This document shows, piece by piece, positions 10,785-19,898 of a stretch of 64,000 bases of DNA; the stretch's first letter is position 1, and each line of letters opens with the position of its first letter. This stretch comes from Phytopseudomonas punonensis (lineage in GTDB: Bacteria > Pseudomonadota > Gammaproteobacteria > Pseudomonadales > Pseudomonadaceae), in contig NZ_FRBQ01000001.1 in NCBI RefSeq assembly GCF_900142655.1, forward strand, positions 374,115 to 438,114. Direction: 5' to 3'. Both the position numbers and the translations under genes were made by a program. The notes beneath the pieces were generated by a model. It did not search any database. It saw only the letters and a program-made list of their open reading frames with translations, and was not told the DNA's origin.

Positions 10785-11294
10785 ATGCAAAAAACCAGAC
10801 TCCTGCTGACCAGCCTCACCTTCATGGGGCTCATCGCACTCGCCGGTTGCTCATTCCCCGGGGTTTATAAAATCGACATCCAACAGGGCAATGTCGTCAC
10901 GCAGGACATGATAGACCAGTTGAGGCCTGGAATGACCCGACGCCAAGTGCGGTTTATCATGGGCAACCCACTGCTGACCGACACCTTCCACGCCAATCGC
11001 TGGGATTACCTGTACAGCATGCAGGCTGGCGGCAGCCCGCGTCAGCAGGAGCGGGTCAGCCTGATCTTCAGCGGCGACGACCAACTCGTCAGCCTGTCTG
11101 GCGACTTCATGCCGGGCACCAGCCGTGATGATGCGATCCTAGGTCGTGACGGCGCCCCGCAAAGCGCTCCGAGCCAGAAACAGGAAGAGCCAGCCGCTCC
11201 AGGCTCGCTGCTTGAGCAGATCCAGCGCGACGTCGACAACGTCGAAGCCGTACCGGTACCGACTCCGGAACCGCTGGAAACCTCGCCTCAGTAA
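10785..11294 (+). CDS. bamE: Outer membrane lipoprotein OmlA/BamE
   Basis: BamE (OmlA in Pseudomonas) is a lipoprotein of the BAM complex that inserts beta-barrel proteins into the outer membrane. The 169-residue precursor has a lipobox LAGC (Cys22), then the SmpA/OmlA fold: [27 protein letters not shown] and [11 protein letters not shown] Pro/Glu-rich C-terminal tail (from about 120) is longer than in E. coli BamE and typical of pseudomonads. The start at 10785 is the only ATG directly before the signal sequence; an earlier in-frame alternative start (10752) adds a non-signal stretch. A strong terminator follows at once. Confidence 0.95.
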   Translation: MQKTRLLLTSLTFMGLIALAGCSFPGVYKIDIQQGNVVTQDMIDQLRPGMTRRQVRFIMGNPLLTDTFHANRWDYLYSMQAGGSPRQQERVSLIFSGDDQLVSLSGDFMPGTSRDDAILGRDGAPQSAPSQKQEEPAAPGSLLEQIQRDVDNVEAVPVPTPEPLETSPQ

Positions 11295-11303
11295 TGAGTG
11301 AAG

Positions 11304-11345
11304 CGCAATAAAAAGCCCCGGCCAATGTCGGGGCTTTTTATTGCG
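11304..11345. terminator. Terminator after omlA (bidirectional with rnfH)
   Basis: A 17-bp perfect stem (11304-11320 with 11329-11345), core AAAAAGCCCCG / CGGGGCTTTTT, and an 8-base loop. It separates convergent omlA and the ratA-rnfH pair. Confidence 0.9.
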
Positions 11346-11372
11346 TTTAATCCTAAACGATGTCCCCACTGA

Positions 11373-11699
11373 CTAAGCGCCAGATAGCGCCGCCTTTCTC
11401 GCCCGCTCGGCTGCCTGCGCGGCACGCCGCTTGCGTACCTCCTTGGGGTCGGCGAGCAATGGCCGATAGATCTCCACACGATCACCATTCTCGAGCGCTT
11501 GCAGATCCGGCTCGGCCACGACCTTTCCAAACAATCCCAGCGGCGCGGCGGCCAGATCTAACCCGGCAAAATGCGCCTGCAACCCTGACTGCAGAGCAGC
11601 CTGACGCACTGTTGTTCCAGCGGGTAGTTGCAGCGTTACCAGCATCTGCCTGTCGGGCGCGGCAAACACCACCTCAACGGATAGCTCGTTATTGGCCAT
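11373..11699 (-). CDS. rnfH: RnfH-family ubiquitin-like protein (UPF0125)
   Basis: RnfH proteins are small beta-grasp proteins of unproven function, conserved next to ratA and smpB. The 108 residues show [19 protein letters not shown], the GLFGKV segment, and [25 protein letters not shown], which is diagnostic. The ATG at 11699 gives [10 protein letters not shown] and overlaps the ratA stop by 11 bases, implying coupled translation. A longer frame from 11729 would begin inside ratA and is less likely. The ratA-rnfH pairing has led to the proposal of a toxin-antitoxin link (RatAB), which remains uncertain. Confidence 0.93.
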   Translation of the reverse strand: MANNELSVEVVFAAPDRQMLVTLQLPAGTTVRQAALQSGLQAHFAGLDLAAAPLGLFGKVVAEPDLQALENGDRVEIYRPLLADPKEVRKRRAAQAAERARKAALSGA

Positions 11700-12126
11700 G
11701 GAGCTCTTTGGCCCGCTGGCAAAACGCATCGACCATGGTATTGGCCGCCTGATTGAACAGAGGACCCAGGGTCGCGCGCACGATCGACCCAGCGTAATCG
11801 AAGGTCAGATCCAGACTGATCTTGCAGGCCTTATCGCCTAGCGCCTTGAACGTCCATTGACCGTGCAGATGCTCGAACGGACCATCTTGCAGATTCAGCT
11901 CGATCGACTGCCCGGGCACCAGTCCATTGCGGGTGGTAAAGCGCTGGCTCAACCCGGCCTTGGCCACCTCCAGGCTGGCGATCATATGCGTGTTGCTGAC
12001 CTCGAGGATCTCACTCGACGCACACCAGGGCAGAAACTCAGGGTAACGCTCAACGTCGTTGACCAGCTCGTAAAGAGCCTGCGCGGGGTACGGCAGCAAG
12101 GCCGAGCGTTGAATGTGAGTGCTCAT
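11689..12126 (-). CDS. ratA: RatA-family START-domain protein (ribosome association toxin / coenzyme Q-binding Coq10 type)
   Basis: RatA/Coq10 proteins are single START-like domains. E. coli RatA was reported to block 70S assembly, while the mitochondrial homologue binds ubiquinone. The 145 residues begin [20 protein letters not shown], with [30 protein letters not shown] and [14 protein letters not shown], covering the whole domain. Several upstream in-frame starts back to 12204 give no conserved residues, so ATG 12126 was taken. It overlaps rnfH and is divergent from smpB, the usual Pseudomonas arrangement. Confidence 0.94.
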   Translation of the reverse strand: MSTHIQRSALLPYPAQALYELVNDVERYPEFLPWCASSEILEVSNTHMIASLEVAKAGLSQRFTTRNGLVPGQSIELNLQDGPFEHLHGQWTFKALGDKACKISLDLTFDYAGSIVRATLGPLFNQAANTMVDAFCQRAKELHGQ

Positions 12127-12330
12127 AACGATTGGGTTTCCACGGTTGGCGACATCGCAGCAGCGCGATGTCACGGGGCGACGCCCTTTAACAACAGACA
12201 TCAACCAGAAGACAGGTATCCCGATATTGTCAGGGATTCGACTTGAGGGCTCAAGCGCACCGCTGCCGCAGCGCTTTTAGCGTGCGCATGCATGGCGCAC
12301 CGCCAACAGACTCCCTATAATGCCGCGCCT

Positions 12331-12813
12331 ATGGCTAAACAAAAGAAACATCCGCAAGGCACCATCGCCCAGAACAAGAAGGCGATGCACGACTATTTCG
12401 TGGAGTCGCGCTTCGAGGCCGGCCTGGCCCTGGCCGGCTGGGAAGTGAAGAGTCTGCGCGCCGGCAAAGCCCAACTGGTCGACAGCTACGTTCTACTCAA
12501 GGACGACGAAGCCTGGTTGATGGGCTGCCACATCACGCCGCTGAAAACCGCCAGCACCCACGTCATCGCCGACCCGACGCGCACGCGCAAGCTGCTGCTC
12601 AACAAACGCGAGCTGGAAAAGCTGTTTGGTTCTGTACAACAGAAAGGCTATACCTGCGTGGCGCTTTCGCTGTACTGGAAGCAGCACCTGGTGAAGTGCG
12701 AAATCGCCCTGGCCAAGGGCAAGAAGGATTTCGACAAGCGCCATACCGAGAAAGAGCGCGACGCTGATCGCGAAGTGCAGCGCGCCATGCGCAGCAAGGG
12801 TAAGGACGAGTAA
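12331..12813 (+). CDS. smpB: SsrA (tmRNA)-binding protein SmpB
   Basis: SmpB carries tmRNA into stalled ribosomes for trans-translation. The 160 residues are full length: [35 protein letters not shown], the OB-fold, and a basic C-terminal tail [19 protein letters not shown], which helps decode the empty A site. The start at 12331 (MAKQKKHP) agrees with the family; earlier in-frame starts in the upstream gap are unconserved. No ssrA gene was seen near it in this window. The 87 bases after the stop hold nothing recognisable. Confidence 0.97.
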   Translation: MAKQKKHPQGTIAQNKKAMHDYFVESRFEAGLALAGWEVKSLRAGKAQLVDSYVLLKDDEAWLMGCHITPLKTASTHVIADPTRTRKLLLNKRELEKLFGSVQQKGYTCVALSLYWKQHLVKCEIALAKGKKDFDKRHTEKERDADREVQRAMRSKGKDE

Positions 12814-12900
12814 CTGCAGTTCAATCTCGATCTGCAGTACCTCCGCCGCCCTTCCCCTCAGCAATTCCATCTGCAAGCACGCAAACCGGCAAAAGCTTAT

Positions 12901-13668
12901 TTAAAGTCCTTGCCGACGCTGTGCCCGTTGTTCGCGCATTTCCTGCTGCACTACATCGGCCAAGACTTCCTGCACGTAGTCGATGTGCTGATTCGACAGC
13001 CTTCGCGCATCCTCGGCACGCCCCTCCATGATCGCCTCGAACAGCGCGCGATGCTGTGCATTGAGCATGCTGCGGGTTTCACCGCGCAGGGCGTACATGC
13101 CGCCGATATTGGTGACCACGTTGCGTTTGAGCAGGTCGAACAGCCCGCGAATGGTGTGCAGCAGCACCGCATTGTGGCTGGCCTCGGCAATAGCCAGGTG
13201 GAAGCTGGCGTCCGCAACGCCCTCTTCGGCTCGGGTCACCTCGGCGGCGCGCCCGTAACAATCCTGCAAACGCTCGAAAGCTTCGCTCAGGCGCTGCCGA
13301 TCCACATCGGTTGCCCGCAACGCGGCGTAATAGGCGCAGGAGCCTTCCAGAGTATGGCGAAACTCAAGCAGGTCGCGCTGAGCGTCGGCGCTGCTTTCCA
13401 GCAACTGCATCAGCGGGTCGCTGAATGTCGACCCAAGGTTCTCACAGACATAAGTACCGCCGCCCTGGCGACTGCTCAGCAACCCCTTGGCAGCAAGCTT
13501 CTGGATGGCTTCACGCAGCGAAGGTCGCGAGACGCCGAACTGCTCGGCCAGCTGCCGCTCGGCAGGCAGCCGCTCACCCGCCTTCAGAGTGCCTTCGAGG
13601 ATCATCGCCTCCAGGCGAGCGACGATATCGTCTGACAAGCGCCTTTGTCGCAGCGGACCAAAATTCAT
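12901..13668 (-). CDS. lldR: FadR/GntR-family lactate-responsive repressor LldR
   Basis: LldR represses lactate-use genes and is released by L- or D-lactate. The 255-residue protein has an N-terminal winged helix (RRLSDDIVARLEAMILEGTL ... FGVSRPSLREAIQKLAAKG) and an FCD effector domain (about 95-235) whose His residues would bind a metal. Divergent from lldP with a typical operator between them, as in P. aeruginosa lldR-lldPDE. The start at 13668 (MNFGPLRQRRL) matches the family; GAGGT lies just before it, rather close. An upstream GTG (13692) would add eight residues. Confidence 0.93.
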   Translation of the reverse strand: MNFGPLRQRRLSDDIVARLEAMILEGTLKAGERLPAERQLAEQFGVSRPSLREAIQKLAAKGLLSSRQGGGTYVCENLGSTFSDPLMQLLESSADAQRDLLEFRHTLEGSCAYYAALRATDVDRQRLSEAFERLQDCYGRAAEVTRAEEGVADASFHLAIAEASHNAVLLHTIRGLFDLLKRNVVTNIGGMYALRGETRSMLNAQHRALFEAIMEGRAEDARRLSNQHIDYVQEVLADVVQQEMREQRAQRRQGL

Positions 13669-13858
13669 TACCTCAACACCCCAACTCACCACGAAAACGA
13701 GGCTGGATCGCCTGTTCGCCGCAAATCCGTGCAGCCTACCCAGTGACCTCTACCGCCACAAGCACGACGCAGCACAGAACAACGTGCGACCAAAGTCGCA
13801 ACGGCACAAATTGACGCACCCACCGAAAAGAAATTATTCTTGCTCTCGCCACCTGTAA

Positions 13859-13873
13859 ATTGGTCTTACCAAT
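13859..13873. promoter_or_regulatory. LldR operator
   Basis: ATTGGT-CTT-ACCAAT is a perfect dyad, closely resembling the P. aeruginosa LldR site as I recall it (AATTGGCCCTACCAATT). It lies in the lldR/lldP divergent region, 94 bases before lldP. The rest of this roughly 300-base gap holds an AT-rich stretch (13825-13880) likely to contain the lldP promoter. Confidence 0.85.
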
Positions 13874-13966
13874 AATAACAACCCGTTCGCACATTGCTCC
13901 TGCCTTCGGTACAGCACCAGCAACTTGCGGTCAGGCGATACCAACAACAATCAGCGAGCCTCCCCC

Positions 13967-15652
13967 ATGCAAACTTGGCAACAGCTCTACACACCGCTCG
14001 GCAGCCTCGGACTGTCCGCATTTGCAGCAGTGATTCCAATCGTCTTCTTCTTTCTCGCCCTGGCGGTGTTTCGCCTCAAGGGTCATGTCGCTGGCAGCAT
14101 TACCCTGGCGCTGTCGGTGATCATCGCCATTGCCGCCTTCGGCATGCCGGTGGACATGGCGCTGGCTGCAGCCGGTTACGGCTTCGCCTATGGCCTGTGG
14201 CCGATTGCCTGGATCATCGTCGCGGCGGTGTTCCTGTACAAACTGACGGTCAAGAGCGGTCAGTTCGAAGTCATCCGCAGTTCGGTGCTGTCGATCACCG
14301 ATGACCAGCGCCTGCAGGTACTGCTGATCGGCTTCTCGTTCGGCGCCTTTCTCGAAGGTGCCGCGGGCTTCGGCGCTCCAGTCGCCATCACCGCCGCGCT
14401 GCTGGTTGGGCTGGGTTTCAATCCGCTTTATGCCGCAGGCCTGTGCCTGATCGCCAACACCGCCCCCGTTGCCTTCGGCGCCCTGGGCATCCCAATCATC
14501 GTCGCAGGCCAGGTCACCGGCATCGACGCTTTCAAGATCGGCGCCATGACTGGCCGCCAACTGCCGCTGCTGTCGGTGATCGTGCCGTTCTGGCTGGTTG
14601 CGATGATGGACGGCTGGAGAGGCATCAAGGAAACCTGGCCGGCTGCCCTGGTCGCTGGCGTGAGCTTCGCCATAACCCAGTATTACACCTCCAACTACAT
14701 CGGCCCGGAACTGCCGGACATCACCTCAGCCCTGGTCAGCCTGGTGTGCCTGACGCTGTTCCTCAAGGCCTGGCAGCCCAAGCGGGCCGCAGCAAGCCAG
14801 GTCGCGGGTGTTTCCGGCGGCACAGCGGTAGCCGGCAGCTTCGGCGGCGTACGCAGCACCACGCCTTCGCCTTACAGCCTCGGGCAGATCCTCAAGGCCT
14901 GGTCGCCGTTCCTGATTCTCACTGCCATGGTCACCATCTGGACGCTGAAACCCTTCAAGGCCCTGTTCGCGCAAGGCGGCGTGCTGGATAGCCTGGTGTT
15001 CATGCTGCCGATTCCGCATCTGGACCAATTGGTGGTAAAGGTCGCGCCCATCGTCGCCAACCCCACGCCGATTGCAGCGGTATTCAAACTCGACCCGATC
15101 TCGGCGACCGGTACCGCGATTTTCCTGTCGGCCGTCCTGTCGATGTTGGTATTGAAGATCAATTTCATAACTGGTCTTACCACTCTAAGAGAGACATTCT
15201 ACGAATTGCGCTGGCCGATTCTGTCCATCGGCATGGTGCTGGCGTTCGCCTTCGTCACCAACTACTCGGGCATGTCGACCACCATGGCACTGGTACTGGC
15301 CGGCACTGGCGCAGCCTTCCCGTTCTTCTCGCCGTTCCTCGGCTGGCTGGGCGTGTTTCTGACTGGCTCGGATACCTCGTCCAACGCCCTGTTCGGCTCG
15401 CTGCAGGCGACCACGGCGCACCAGATCGGCGTCAGCGACACCCTGCTGGTAGCGGCCAACACTAGCGGCGGCGTGACCGGCAAGATGATCTCGCCGCAAT
15501 CGATCGCTGTGGCGTGCGCCGCCACCGGCATGGTCGGCAAGGAGTCCGACCTGTTCCGCTTCACCCTCAAGCACAGCCTGATCTTCGCCACCTTCGTCGG
15601 TGTGATCACGCTGGTTCAAGCTTACTGGCTGACCGGCATGCTGGTGCATTAA
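13967..15652 (+). CDS. lldP: L-lactate permease
   Basis: LldP imports lactate (and often glycolate) with protons across the inner membrane. The 561 residues form about 12-14 hydrophobic segments, with family signatures [12 protein letters not shown] (about 140), [15 protein letters not shown], and [14 protein letters not shown] followed by [19 protein letters not shown] near the C-terminus. ATG 13967 ([12 protein letters not shown]) is the family start. First gene of lldP-lldD-dld. Around 15164-15200 a run of codons rare in this genome (ATA, CTA, AGA, ACA) surrounds an exact copy of the LldR operator core. Confidence 0.96.
   Translation: MQTWQQLYTPLGSLGLSAFAAVIPIVFFFLALAVFRLKGHVAGSITLALSVIIAIAAFGMPVDMALAAAGYGFAYGLWPIAWIIVAAVFLYKLTVKSGQFEVIRSSVLSITDDQRLQVLLIGFSFGAFLEGAAGFGAPVAITAALLVGLGFNPLYAAGLCLIANTAPVAFGALGIPIIVAGQVTGIDAFKIGAMTGRQLPLLSVIVPFWLVAMMDGWRGIKETWPAALVAGVSFAITQYYTSNYIGPELPDITSALVSLVCLTLFLKAWQPKRAAASQVAGVSGGTAVAGSFGGVRSTTPSPYSLGQILKAWSPFLILTAMVTIWTLKPFKALFAQGGVLDSLVFMLPIPHLDQLVVKVAPIVANPTPIAAVFKLDPISATGTAIFLSAVLSMLVLKINFITGLTTLRETFYELRWPILSIGMVLAFAFVTNYSGMSTTMALVLAGTGAAFPFFSPFLGWLGVFLTGSDTSSNALFGSLQATTAHQIGVSDTLLVAANTSGGVTGKMISPQSIAVACAATGMVGKESDLFRFTLKHSLIFATFVGVITLVQAYWLTGMLVH
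15172..15182. promoter_or_regulatory. Second copy of the LldR operator core, inside lldP
   Basis: TGGTCTTACCA is identical over 11 bases to the core of the upstream operator at 13861-13871. It is encoded by unusual codons, which argues for selection on the DNA. Function as an operator or roadblock is inference. Confidence 0.45.
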
Positions 15653-15747
15653 TTATCGAGCAGCTGCGCGTCGGCCCTGCCAGCTCGCAAGAACGCTGCA
15701 GGTTAATTGCGAACGCAGCGCCCTGACCCGAGGCGTGCTACACACCC

Positions 15748-15773
15748 AAAGCCCGCGACACTGTCCGGGCTTT
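15748..15773 (+). terminator. Weak terminator-like hairpin between lldP and lldD
   Basis: An 8-bp stem AAAGCCCG / CGGGCTTT with a 10-base loop, ending in only three T. It lies in the 170-base gap between lldP and lldD and may dampen read-through or stabilise the upstream mRNA end. Confidence 0.4.
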
Positions 15774-15822
15774 GTCGCTGCCGCGCTGTGAAGCGCGTTA
15801 GACCAGACACGGAATAGAGCCC

Positions 15823-16962
15823 ATGATCATTTCTGCCTCCACCGATTACCGCGCCGCCGCCCAGCGTCGCCTGCCGCCGTTCCTGTTTCACTACATCGAT
15901 GGCGGCGCTTATGCCGAGTACACCCTCAAGCGCAACGTCGAAGACCTGGCCAGCATCGCCCTGCGCCAGCGCGTGCTGAAGAATATGGCCGAGCTGAGTC
16001 TGGAAACCCAGCTGTTCGGTGAAACCCTTTCGATGCCGGTGGCCTTGGCGCCGGTCGGCCTGACCGGCATGTACGCGCGCCGCGGCGAAGTGCAGGCGGC
16101 CAGGGCGGCGGCAGACAAGGGCATCCCCTTCACGCTGTCGACCGTTTCGGTCTGCCCGATCGAGGAGGTTGCGCCGGCGATCAGCCGCCCCATGTGGTTC
16201 CAGCTGTATGTACTCAAAGACCGCGGCTTCATGAAGAACGCTTTGGAGCGTGCCAAGGCTGCGGGGGTGACCACGCTAGTGTTCACCGTCGACATGCCGA
16301 CACCCGGCGCCCGCTACCGTGACGCCCACTCCGGCATGAGTGGCCCCAACGCCGCTATGCGTCGCATGCTGCAGGCCTTTACGCATCCGGCATGGGCCTG
16401 GGACGTAGGCCTGATGGGCAAACCTCACGACCTAGGCAACATCTCCACTTACCGCGGTAATCCGACCGGGCTGGCTGACTACATCGGCTGGCTGGGCGCC
16501 AACTTCGACCCGTCGATTTCCTGGAAGGATCTGGAGTGGATTCGCGAATACTGGGACGGCCCGATGGTGATCAAGGGCATTCTCGACCCTGAGGACGCAC
16601 GTGATGCGGTCAAGTTCGGTGCCGACGGTATCGTTGTCTCCAACCACGGCGGTCGTCAGCTCGACGGCGTGCTGTCCAGCGCCCGCGCGCTGCCGGCCAT
16701 CGCTGATGCGGTAAAAGGCGACCTGAAGATTCTCGCCGACTCGGGCATCCGCAACGGACTCGACGTGGTACGCATGATAGCCCTGGGCGCCGACACGGTG
16801 ATGCTCGGCCGCGCTTTCGTCTATGCCCTGGCCGCGGCCGGCGGCGCGGGCGTGAGCAATCTGCTGAGTCTGATCGAGAAGGAAATGCGCGTCGCCATGG
16901 TGCTTACCGGCGCCCGCTCCATCGCCGAGATCAGTACCGACTCACTCGTTCGGGAGCTCTGA
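15823..16962 (+). CDS. lldD: L-lactate dehydrogenase, FMN-dependent, membrane-associated
   Basis: LldD oxidises L-lactate to pyruvate and passes electrons to the quinone pool. The 379-residue TIM barrel has [14 protein letters not shown] near the start, [12 protein letters not shown], the strand-4 region [15 protein letters not shown], and the FMN/active-site segment [12 protein letters not shown] (catalytic His and Arg near residues 273-276). It ends with the phosphate-binding [14 protein letters not shown] 15823 is the family start. It lies two bases before dld, so both are co-translated, and LldR control of the operon is expected. Confidence 0.96.
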   Translation: MIISASTDYRAAAQRRLPPFLFHYIDGGAYAEYTLKRNVEDLASIALRQRVLKNMAELSLETQLFGETLSMPVALAPVGLTGMYARRGEVQAARAAADKGIPFTLSTVSVCPIEEVAPAISRPMWFQLYVLKDRGFMKNALERAKAAGVTTLVFTVDMPTPGARYRDAHSGMSGPNAAMRRMLQAFTHPAWAWDVGLMGKPHDLGNISTYRGNPTGLADYIGWLGANFDPSISWKDLEWIREYWDGPMVIKGILDPEDARDAVKFGADGIVVSNHGGRQLDGVLSSARALPAIADAVKGDLKILADSGIRNGLDVVRMIALGADTVMLGRAFVYALAAAGGAGVSNLLSLIEKEMRVAMVLTGARSIAEISTDSLVREL

Positions 16963-16963
16963 G

Positions 16964-18670
16964 ATGATCAGCCGCGACACCTTGCTCAAACAACTGCGCG
17001 ATGCCGTGGGCCGTGACCATGTGCTCACCGACGGGCAAAGCACCCGGCGCTTTCGCAAGGGCCACCGCACCGGCGAAGGCAACGTGCTGGCCGTGGTACG
17101 CCCCGGCACGCTACTGGAACAATGGCGTGTGCTCGAAGCAGCCGTGGCCGCCGACCGCATCGTCATCATGCAGGCAGCCAACACCGGTCTGACCGGCGGC
17201 TCGACGCCGGACGGCAAAGACTACGACCGCGAGATCGTGCTGATCAACACCCTGCGCATCACCGGTGTGCAGCTGATCAACGATGGCGAACAAGTGGTCT
17301 GCCTGCCCGGCGCCACACTCGACCGCCTTGAGCAAGACCTGGCACCACTGGGCCGCGAGCCGCACTCGGTGATTGGCTCATCCTGCATCGGCGCCTCGGT
17401 GCTCGGTGGCGTGTGCAACAACTCCGGCGGATCGCTGGTACGCCGCGGGCCGGCTTACACCGAACTGGCACTCTACGCACAGGTAACGGAAGACGGCTCC
17501 CTGGAGCTAGTCAACCACCTGGGTATCGACCTGGGCAACAGCCCGGAAGAAATCCTCACCCGCCTGCAACGCGGCGACTACAGTCCGTACCAGGTCAGCA
17601 ATGAGGCGGGCGGTAAGGCTTCGGACCAGCGCTATGGCGAGCACGTGCGTGATGTCGACGCAGACACCCCAGCGCGCTTCAACGCCGACCCATCCCGGCT
17701 GTTCGAAGCCTCCGGCTCGGCCGGCAAGCTGTGCCTGTTCGCCGTGCGCCTGGACACCTTCCCAAAGGAACCGAGTACCGTCTTCTACGTAGGTACCAAC
17801 GCGGCCGACGACCTCACCGAAGTGCGCCGCCACCTGCTTAATCACCTGCCAAGCCTGCCGATTGCCGGTGAGTACATTCACCGCACCGCGTTCGATATCG
17901 GCGAGAAGTATGGCAAGGATACCTTTTTGCTGATCGACCGCTTCGGCACCGCGAGGGTGCCTGGCGCCTTCGCCATGAAGAGCCGTGTCGATGGCTTCTT
18001 CGAGCGTTTTGGCCTGCGCGGAATCAGCGATCGCATCATTCAGTTGGCCATGAACCTGCTGCCCAGCCACTTGCCGCCACGCATGCGCGAGTATCGCGAG
18101 CGCTTCGAACATCACCTGATGATTCGCGTGGCCAATGACAGCCTGGAAGAAACCCGGCGCTTTCTGAGTGAATACTTCGCGGCTGGTAGCGGTGGCGCGT
18201 TTTTCGAATGCGATGCCGACGAAGGTCGCAAGGCTTTCCTGCATCGCTTCGCCATTGCTGGTGCGGCGATTCGCTACCGCGAGGCGCACCGCAGCAGCGT
18301 GGAAGATATTCTTGCTCTGGATATCGCCCTGCGCCGCAACGACCGCGACTGGGTGGAAACGCTGCCGGCAGAAATGGAAGAGCAGATCATCCACAAGCTC
18401 TATTACGGGCACTTTTTCTGCCACGTATTCCACCAAGACTACATCGTCAAAAAGGGCACCGACCCCATCGCCATGGAACACGCCATGTGGAAGCTGCTCG
18501 ACGAACGCCGCGCCGAGTACCCGGCTGAGCACAACGTCGGTCACCTTTATGTAGCCAAGCCGGCGCTGGCAGGCTTCTACCGCGAGCTGGACCCGACCAA
18601 TGCCTTCAACCCGGGCATTGGCCACACCTCGAAGAAAAAACACTGGGAAGAGTGCTGCGGCGGGCACTGA
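16964..18670 (+). CDS. dld: Quinone-dependent D-lactate dehydrogenase, E. coli Dld type
   Basis: Dld is a peripheral-membrane FAD enzyme that oxidises D-lactate and feeds electrons to ubiquinone. The 568 residues have an FAD-binding PCMH fold (about 40-215: AANTGLTGGSTPDG, SSCIGASVLGGVCNNSGG) and then the membrane-binding/cap region. The C-terminus carries NVGHLYVAKP and NPGIGHTSKKKHW, as in E. coli Dld (about 570 residues). It begins one base after the lldD stop. In P. aeruginosa the third gene of the operon encodes LldE, a different FAD/FeS D-lactate dehydrogenase, so this is an alternative enzyme in the same slot. Confidence 0.94.
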   Translation: MISRDTLLKQLRDAVGRDHVLTDGQSTRRFRKGHRTGEGNVLAVVRPGTLLEQWRVLEAAVAADRIVIMQAANTGLTGGSTPDGKDYDREIVLINTLRITGVQLINDGEQVVCLPGATLDRLEQDLAPLGREPHSVIGSSCIGASVLGGVCNNSGGSLVRRGPAYTELALYAQVTEDGSLELVNHLGIDLGNSPEEILTRLQRGDYSPYQVSNEAGGKASDQRYGEHVRDVDADTPARFNADPSRLFEASGSAGKLCLFAVRLDTFPKEPSTVFYVGTNAADDLTEVRRHLLNHLPSLPIAGEYIHRTAFDIGEKYGKDTFLLIDRFGTARVPGAFAMKSRVDGFFERFGLRGISDRIIQLAMNLLPSHLPPRMREYRERFEHHLMIRVANDSLEETRRFLSEYFAAGSGGAFFECDADEGRKAFLHRFAIAGAAIRYREAHRSSVEDILALDIALRRNDRDWVETLPAEMEEQIIHKLYYGHFFCHVFHQDYIVKKGTDPIAMEHAMWKLLDERRAEYPAEHNVGHLYVAKPALAGFYRELDPTNAFNPGIGHTSKKKHWEECCGGH

Positions 18671-18966
18671 GGTGTCGGCCATCATGCTGCGGCCGCATCG
18701 TGCTTTCTGCCACGCAAAGAAGAAAGGGGAAACCTCTCGGCCTCCCCTTTCGTAGATGTCCTGTGCTGGCAATTCTGTCGCCGCTTTCGTCGCCCGCCTG
18801 GTTGGGCAGTGCGGACCCGGGTGCCGTGACGACCTGGTAAGGTCGGTGGCGCCAGCTCTCCTGATTGGGCGAGCCGGGTGGACGTATCGTCCGGGCCGTG
18901 AAACTGAGGTAAAGATTACGCCCGCAGCCACGACAAAAGATTGCTAAGATTGCTAACCCACAACTC
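18671..18966 (+). other. Gene-free region with hairpins upstream of the Lrp-type regulator
   Basis: No credible frame. A 9-bp stem (GAAAGGGGA 18722-18730 / TCCCCTTTC 18743-18751) without a U tract lies just after dld and could stabilise or end its mRNA. From about 18810 to 18890 a GC-rich stretch contains nested complementary segments (GGTGCC ... CGACC-loop-GGTCG ... GGCGCC) and a GGACG/CGTCC hairpin. It then gives way to AT-rich sequence that should hold the promoter of the next gene. It matches no riboswitch that I recognise. Confidence 0.4.
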
Positions 18967-18978
18967 AATTGCGCAATT
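18967..18978. promoter_or_regulatory. Palindromic operator candidate upstream of the Lrp-type gene
   Basis: AATTGCGCAATT is a perfect 12-bp palindrome in an AT-rich tract 53 bases before the regulator start. Position and symmetry suit autoregulation by an Lrp/AsnC protein; no binding evidence. Confidence 0.45.
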
Positions 18979-19030
18979 ATTCATTAATAAATAAAAATTC
19001 ACAGCAATCAGACAACCAAACCAATCAATC

Positions 19031-19510
19031 ATGAACAAACTCGATCGCTATGACCTGAACATTCTCGCCGAATTACAGCGCGATGCGACCCTGTCCAATC
19101 AGGAGCTGGCAGAGCGCATCGGCCTGTCGCCCTCGCCCTGCTCGCGCCGCGTCAAGCAGCTCGAAGATGATGGCTATATCACCGGTCAGGTCGCGCTGCT
19201 CGACCGCCGCCAGCTCGGCCTCACCCTGACCGCCTATGTGCTGATCGGCATGGACCGACACACGCCAGAGCGCTTCGAGCATTTCCAGGAAGAGATTCGC
19301 AAATGCCCTGAGGTGCTGGAATGCTGCCTGGTCACCGGGATGGACGCCGATTACCAGCTCAAGGTCGTGGTGCCGGACATGGACCATTACCAGAAGCTGC
19401 TGCTCGGCACCCTGACCCGCATAGACGGCGTTTCCAGCGTGCGCTCGAGCTTCGTGCTGCAGCAGATTCTCTCCAGCACACAGCTGCCCTTGCAGCACCT
19501 GCGCGGCTGA
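19031..19510 (+). CDS. Lrp/AsnC-family transcriptional regulator
   Basis: The 159-residue protein has an N-terminal helix-turn-helix (LDRYDLNILAELQRDATLSN ... IGLSPSPCSRRVKQLEDDGYI) and a C-terminal RAM ligand-binding domain (about 70-145) with VTGMDADYQLKVVVPDMDHY. It is full length for the family. The effector is unknown: it is close to neither global Lrp nor AsnC by eye. Neighbours give no clear target, although it directly follows the lactate operon. Start ATG 19031. A palindrome just upstream suggests autoregulation. Confidence 0.9.
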   Translation: MNKLDRYDLNILAELQRDATLSNQELAERIGLSPSPCSRRVKQLEDDGYITGQVALLDRRQLGLTLTAYVLIGMDRHTPERFEHFQEEIRKCPEVLECCLVTGMDADYQLKVVVPDMDHYQKLLLGTLTRIDGVSSVRSSFVLQQILSSTQLPLQHLRG

Positions 19511-19631
19511 AACCATACGACCATTAGGCGGCTACGCATGCCAGCCAACAAACCTGTAATATCCACACGTTTGCTGTGCCTTGCCGCCCTTATTTTCAGG
19601 CGGCAACTGATGGATCGCCGTTGAGGTCAGG

Positions 19632-19835
19632 ATGGAACCTGAGGTTTTCGAAGAGCTGATGATGACCCTGCTGGTCGGCGGCCTAGTGCTGTTCATGGCC
19701 TTCATCGTCTGGGATCTGGCGAAAAAATCACGCGCCGGCCGTTTCGGCACCTTCATCCTGTTTTTCGCGCTGGGCCTCGGCGTACTCGGTTTCCTTATCA
19801 AGAGCCTGGTCATCGCCGGCCTCGAAGGCGCTTGA
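19632..19835 (+). CDS. Small two-helix membrane protein, DUF2788 family
   Basis: 67 residues with two predicted transmembrane segments (about 10-28, LLVGGLVLFMAFIVW; and 40-60, FGTFILFFALGLGVLGFLI) joined by a basic loop KKSRAGR. The pattern and length match the DUF2788 proteins conserved in Pseudomonas; function unknown. GAGGTCAGG lies just before the ATG. It stands alone between the Lrp-type regulator and the globin gene. Confidence 0.85.
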   Translation: MEPEVFEELMMTLLVGGLVLFMAFIVWDLAKKSRAGRFGTFILFFALGLGVLGFLIKSLVIAGLEGA

Positions 19836-19898
19836 ACTCAATAACTAGAATCGCGGCACCTGCCGTACTGCCCTGTCTGCTGCCCCATGGAGAAACAC

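Noticed and set aside
17507..18931. A 474-codon frame opposite dld
   Set aside because: Antisense shadow; dld has full family motifs on the plus strand.
18652..18947. Short frames after dld considered as small genes
   Set aside because: No ribosome sites, mixed reading directions and no resemblance to proteins; the region looks structural rather than coding.
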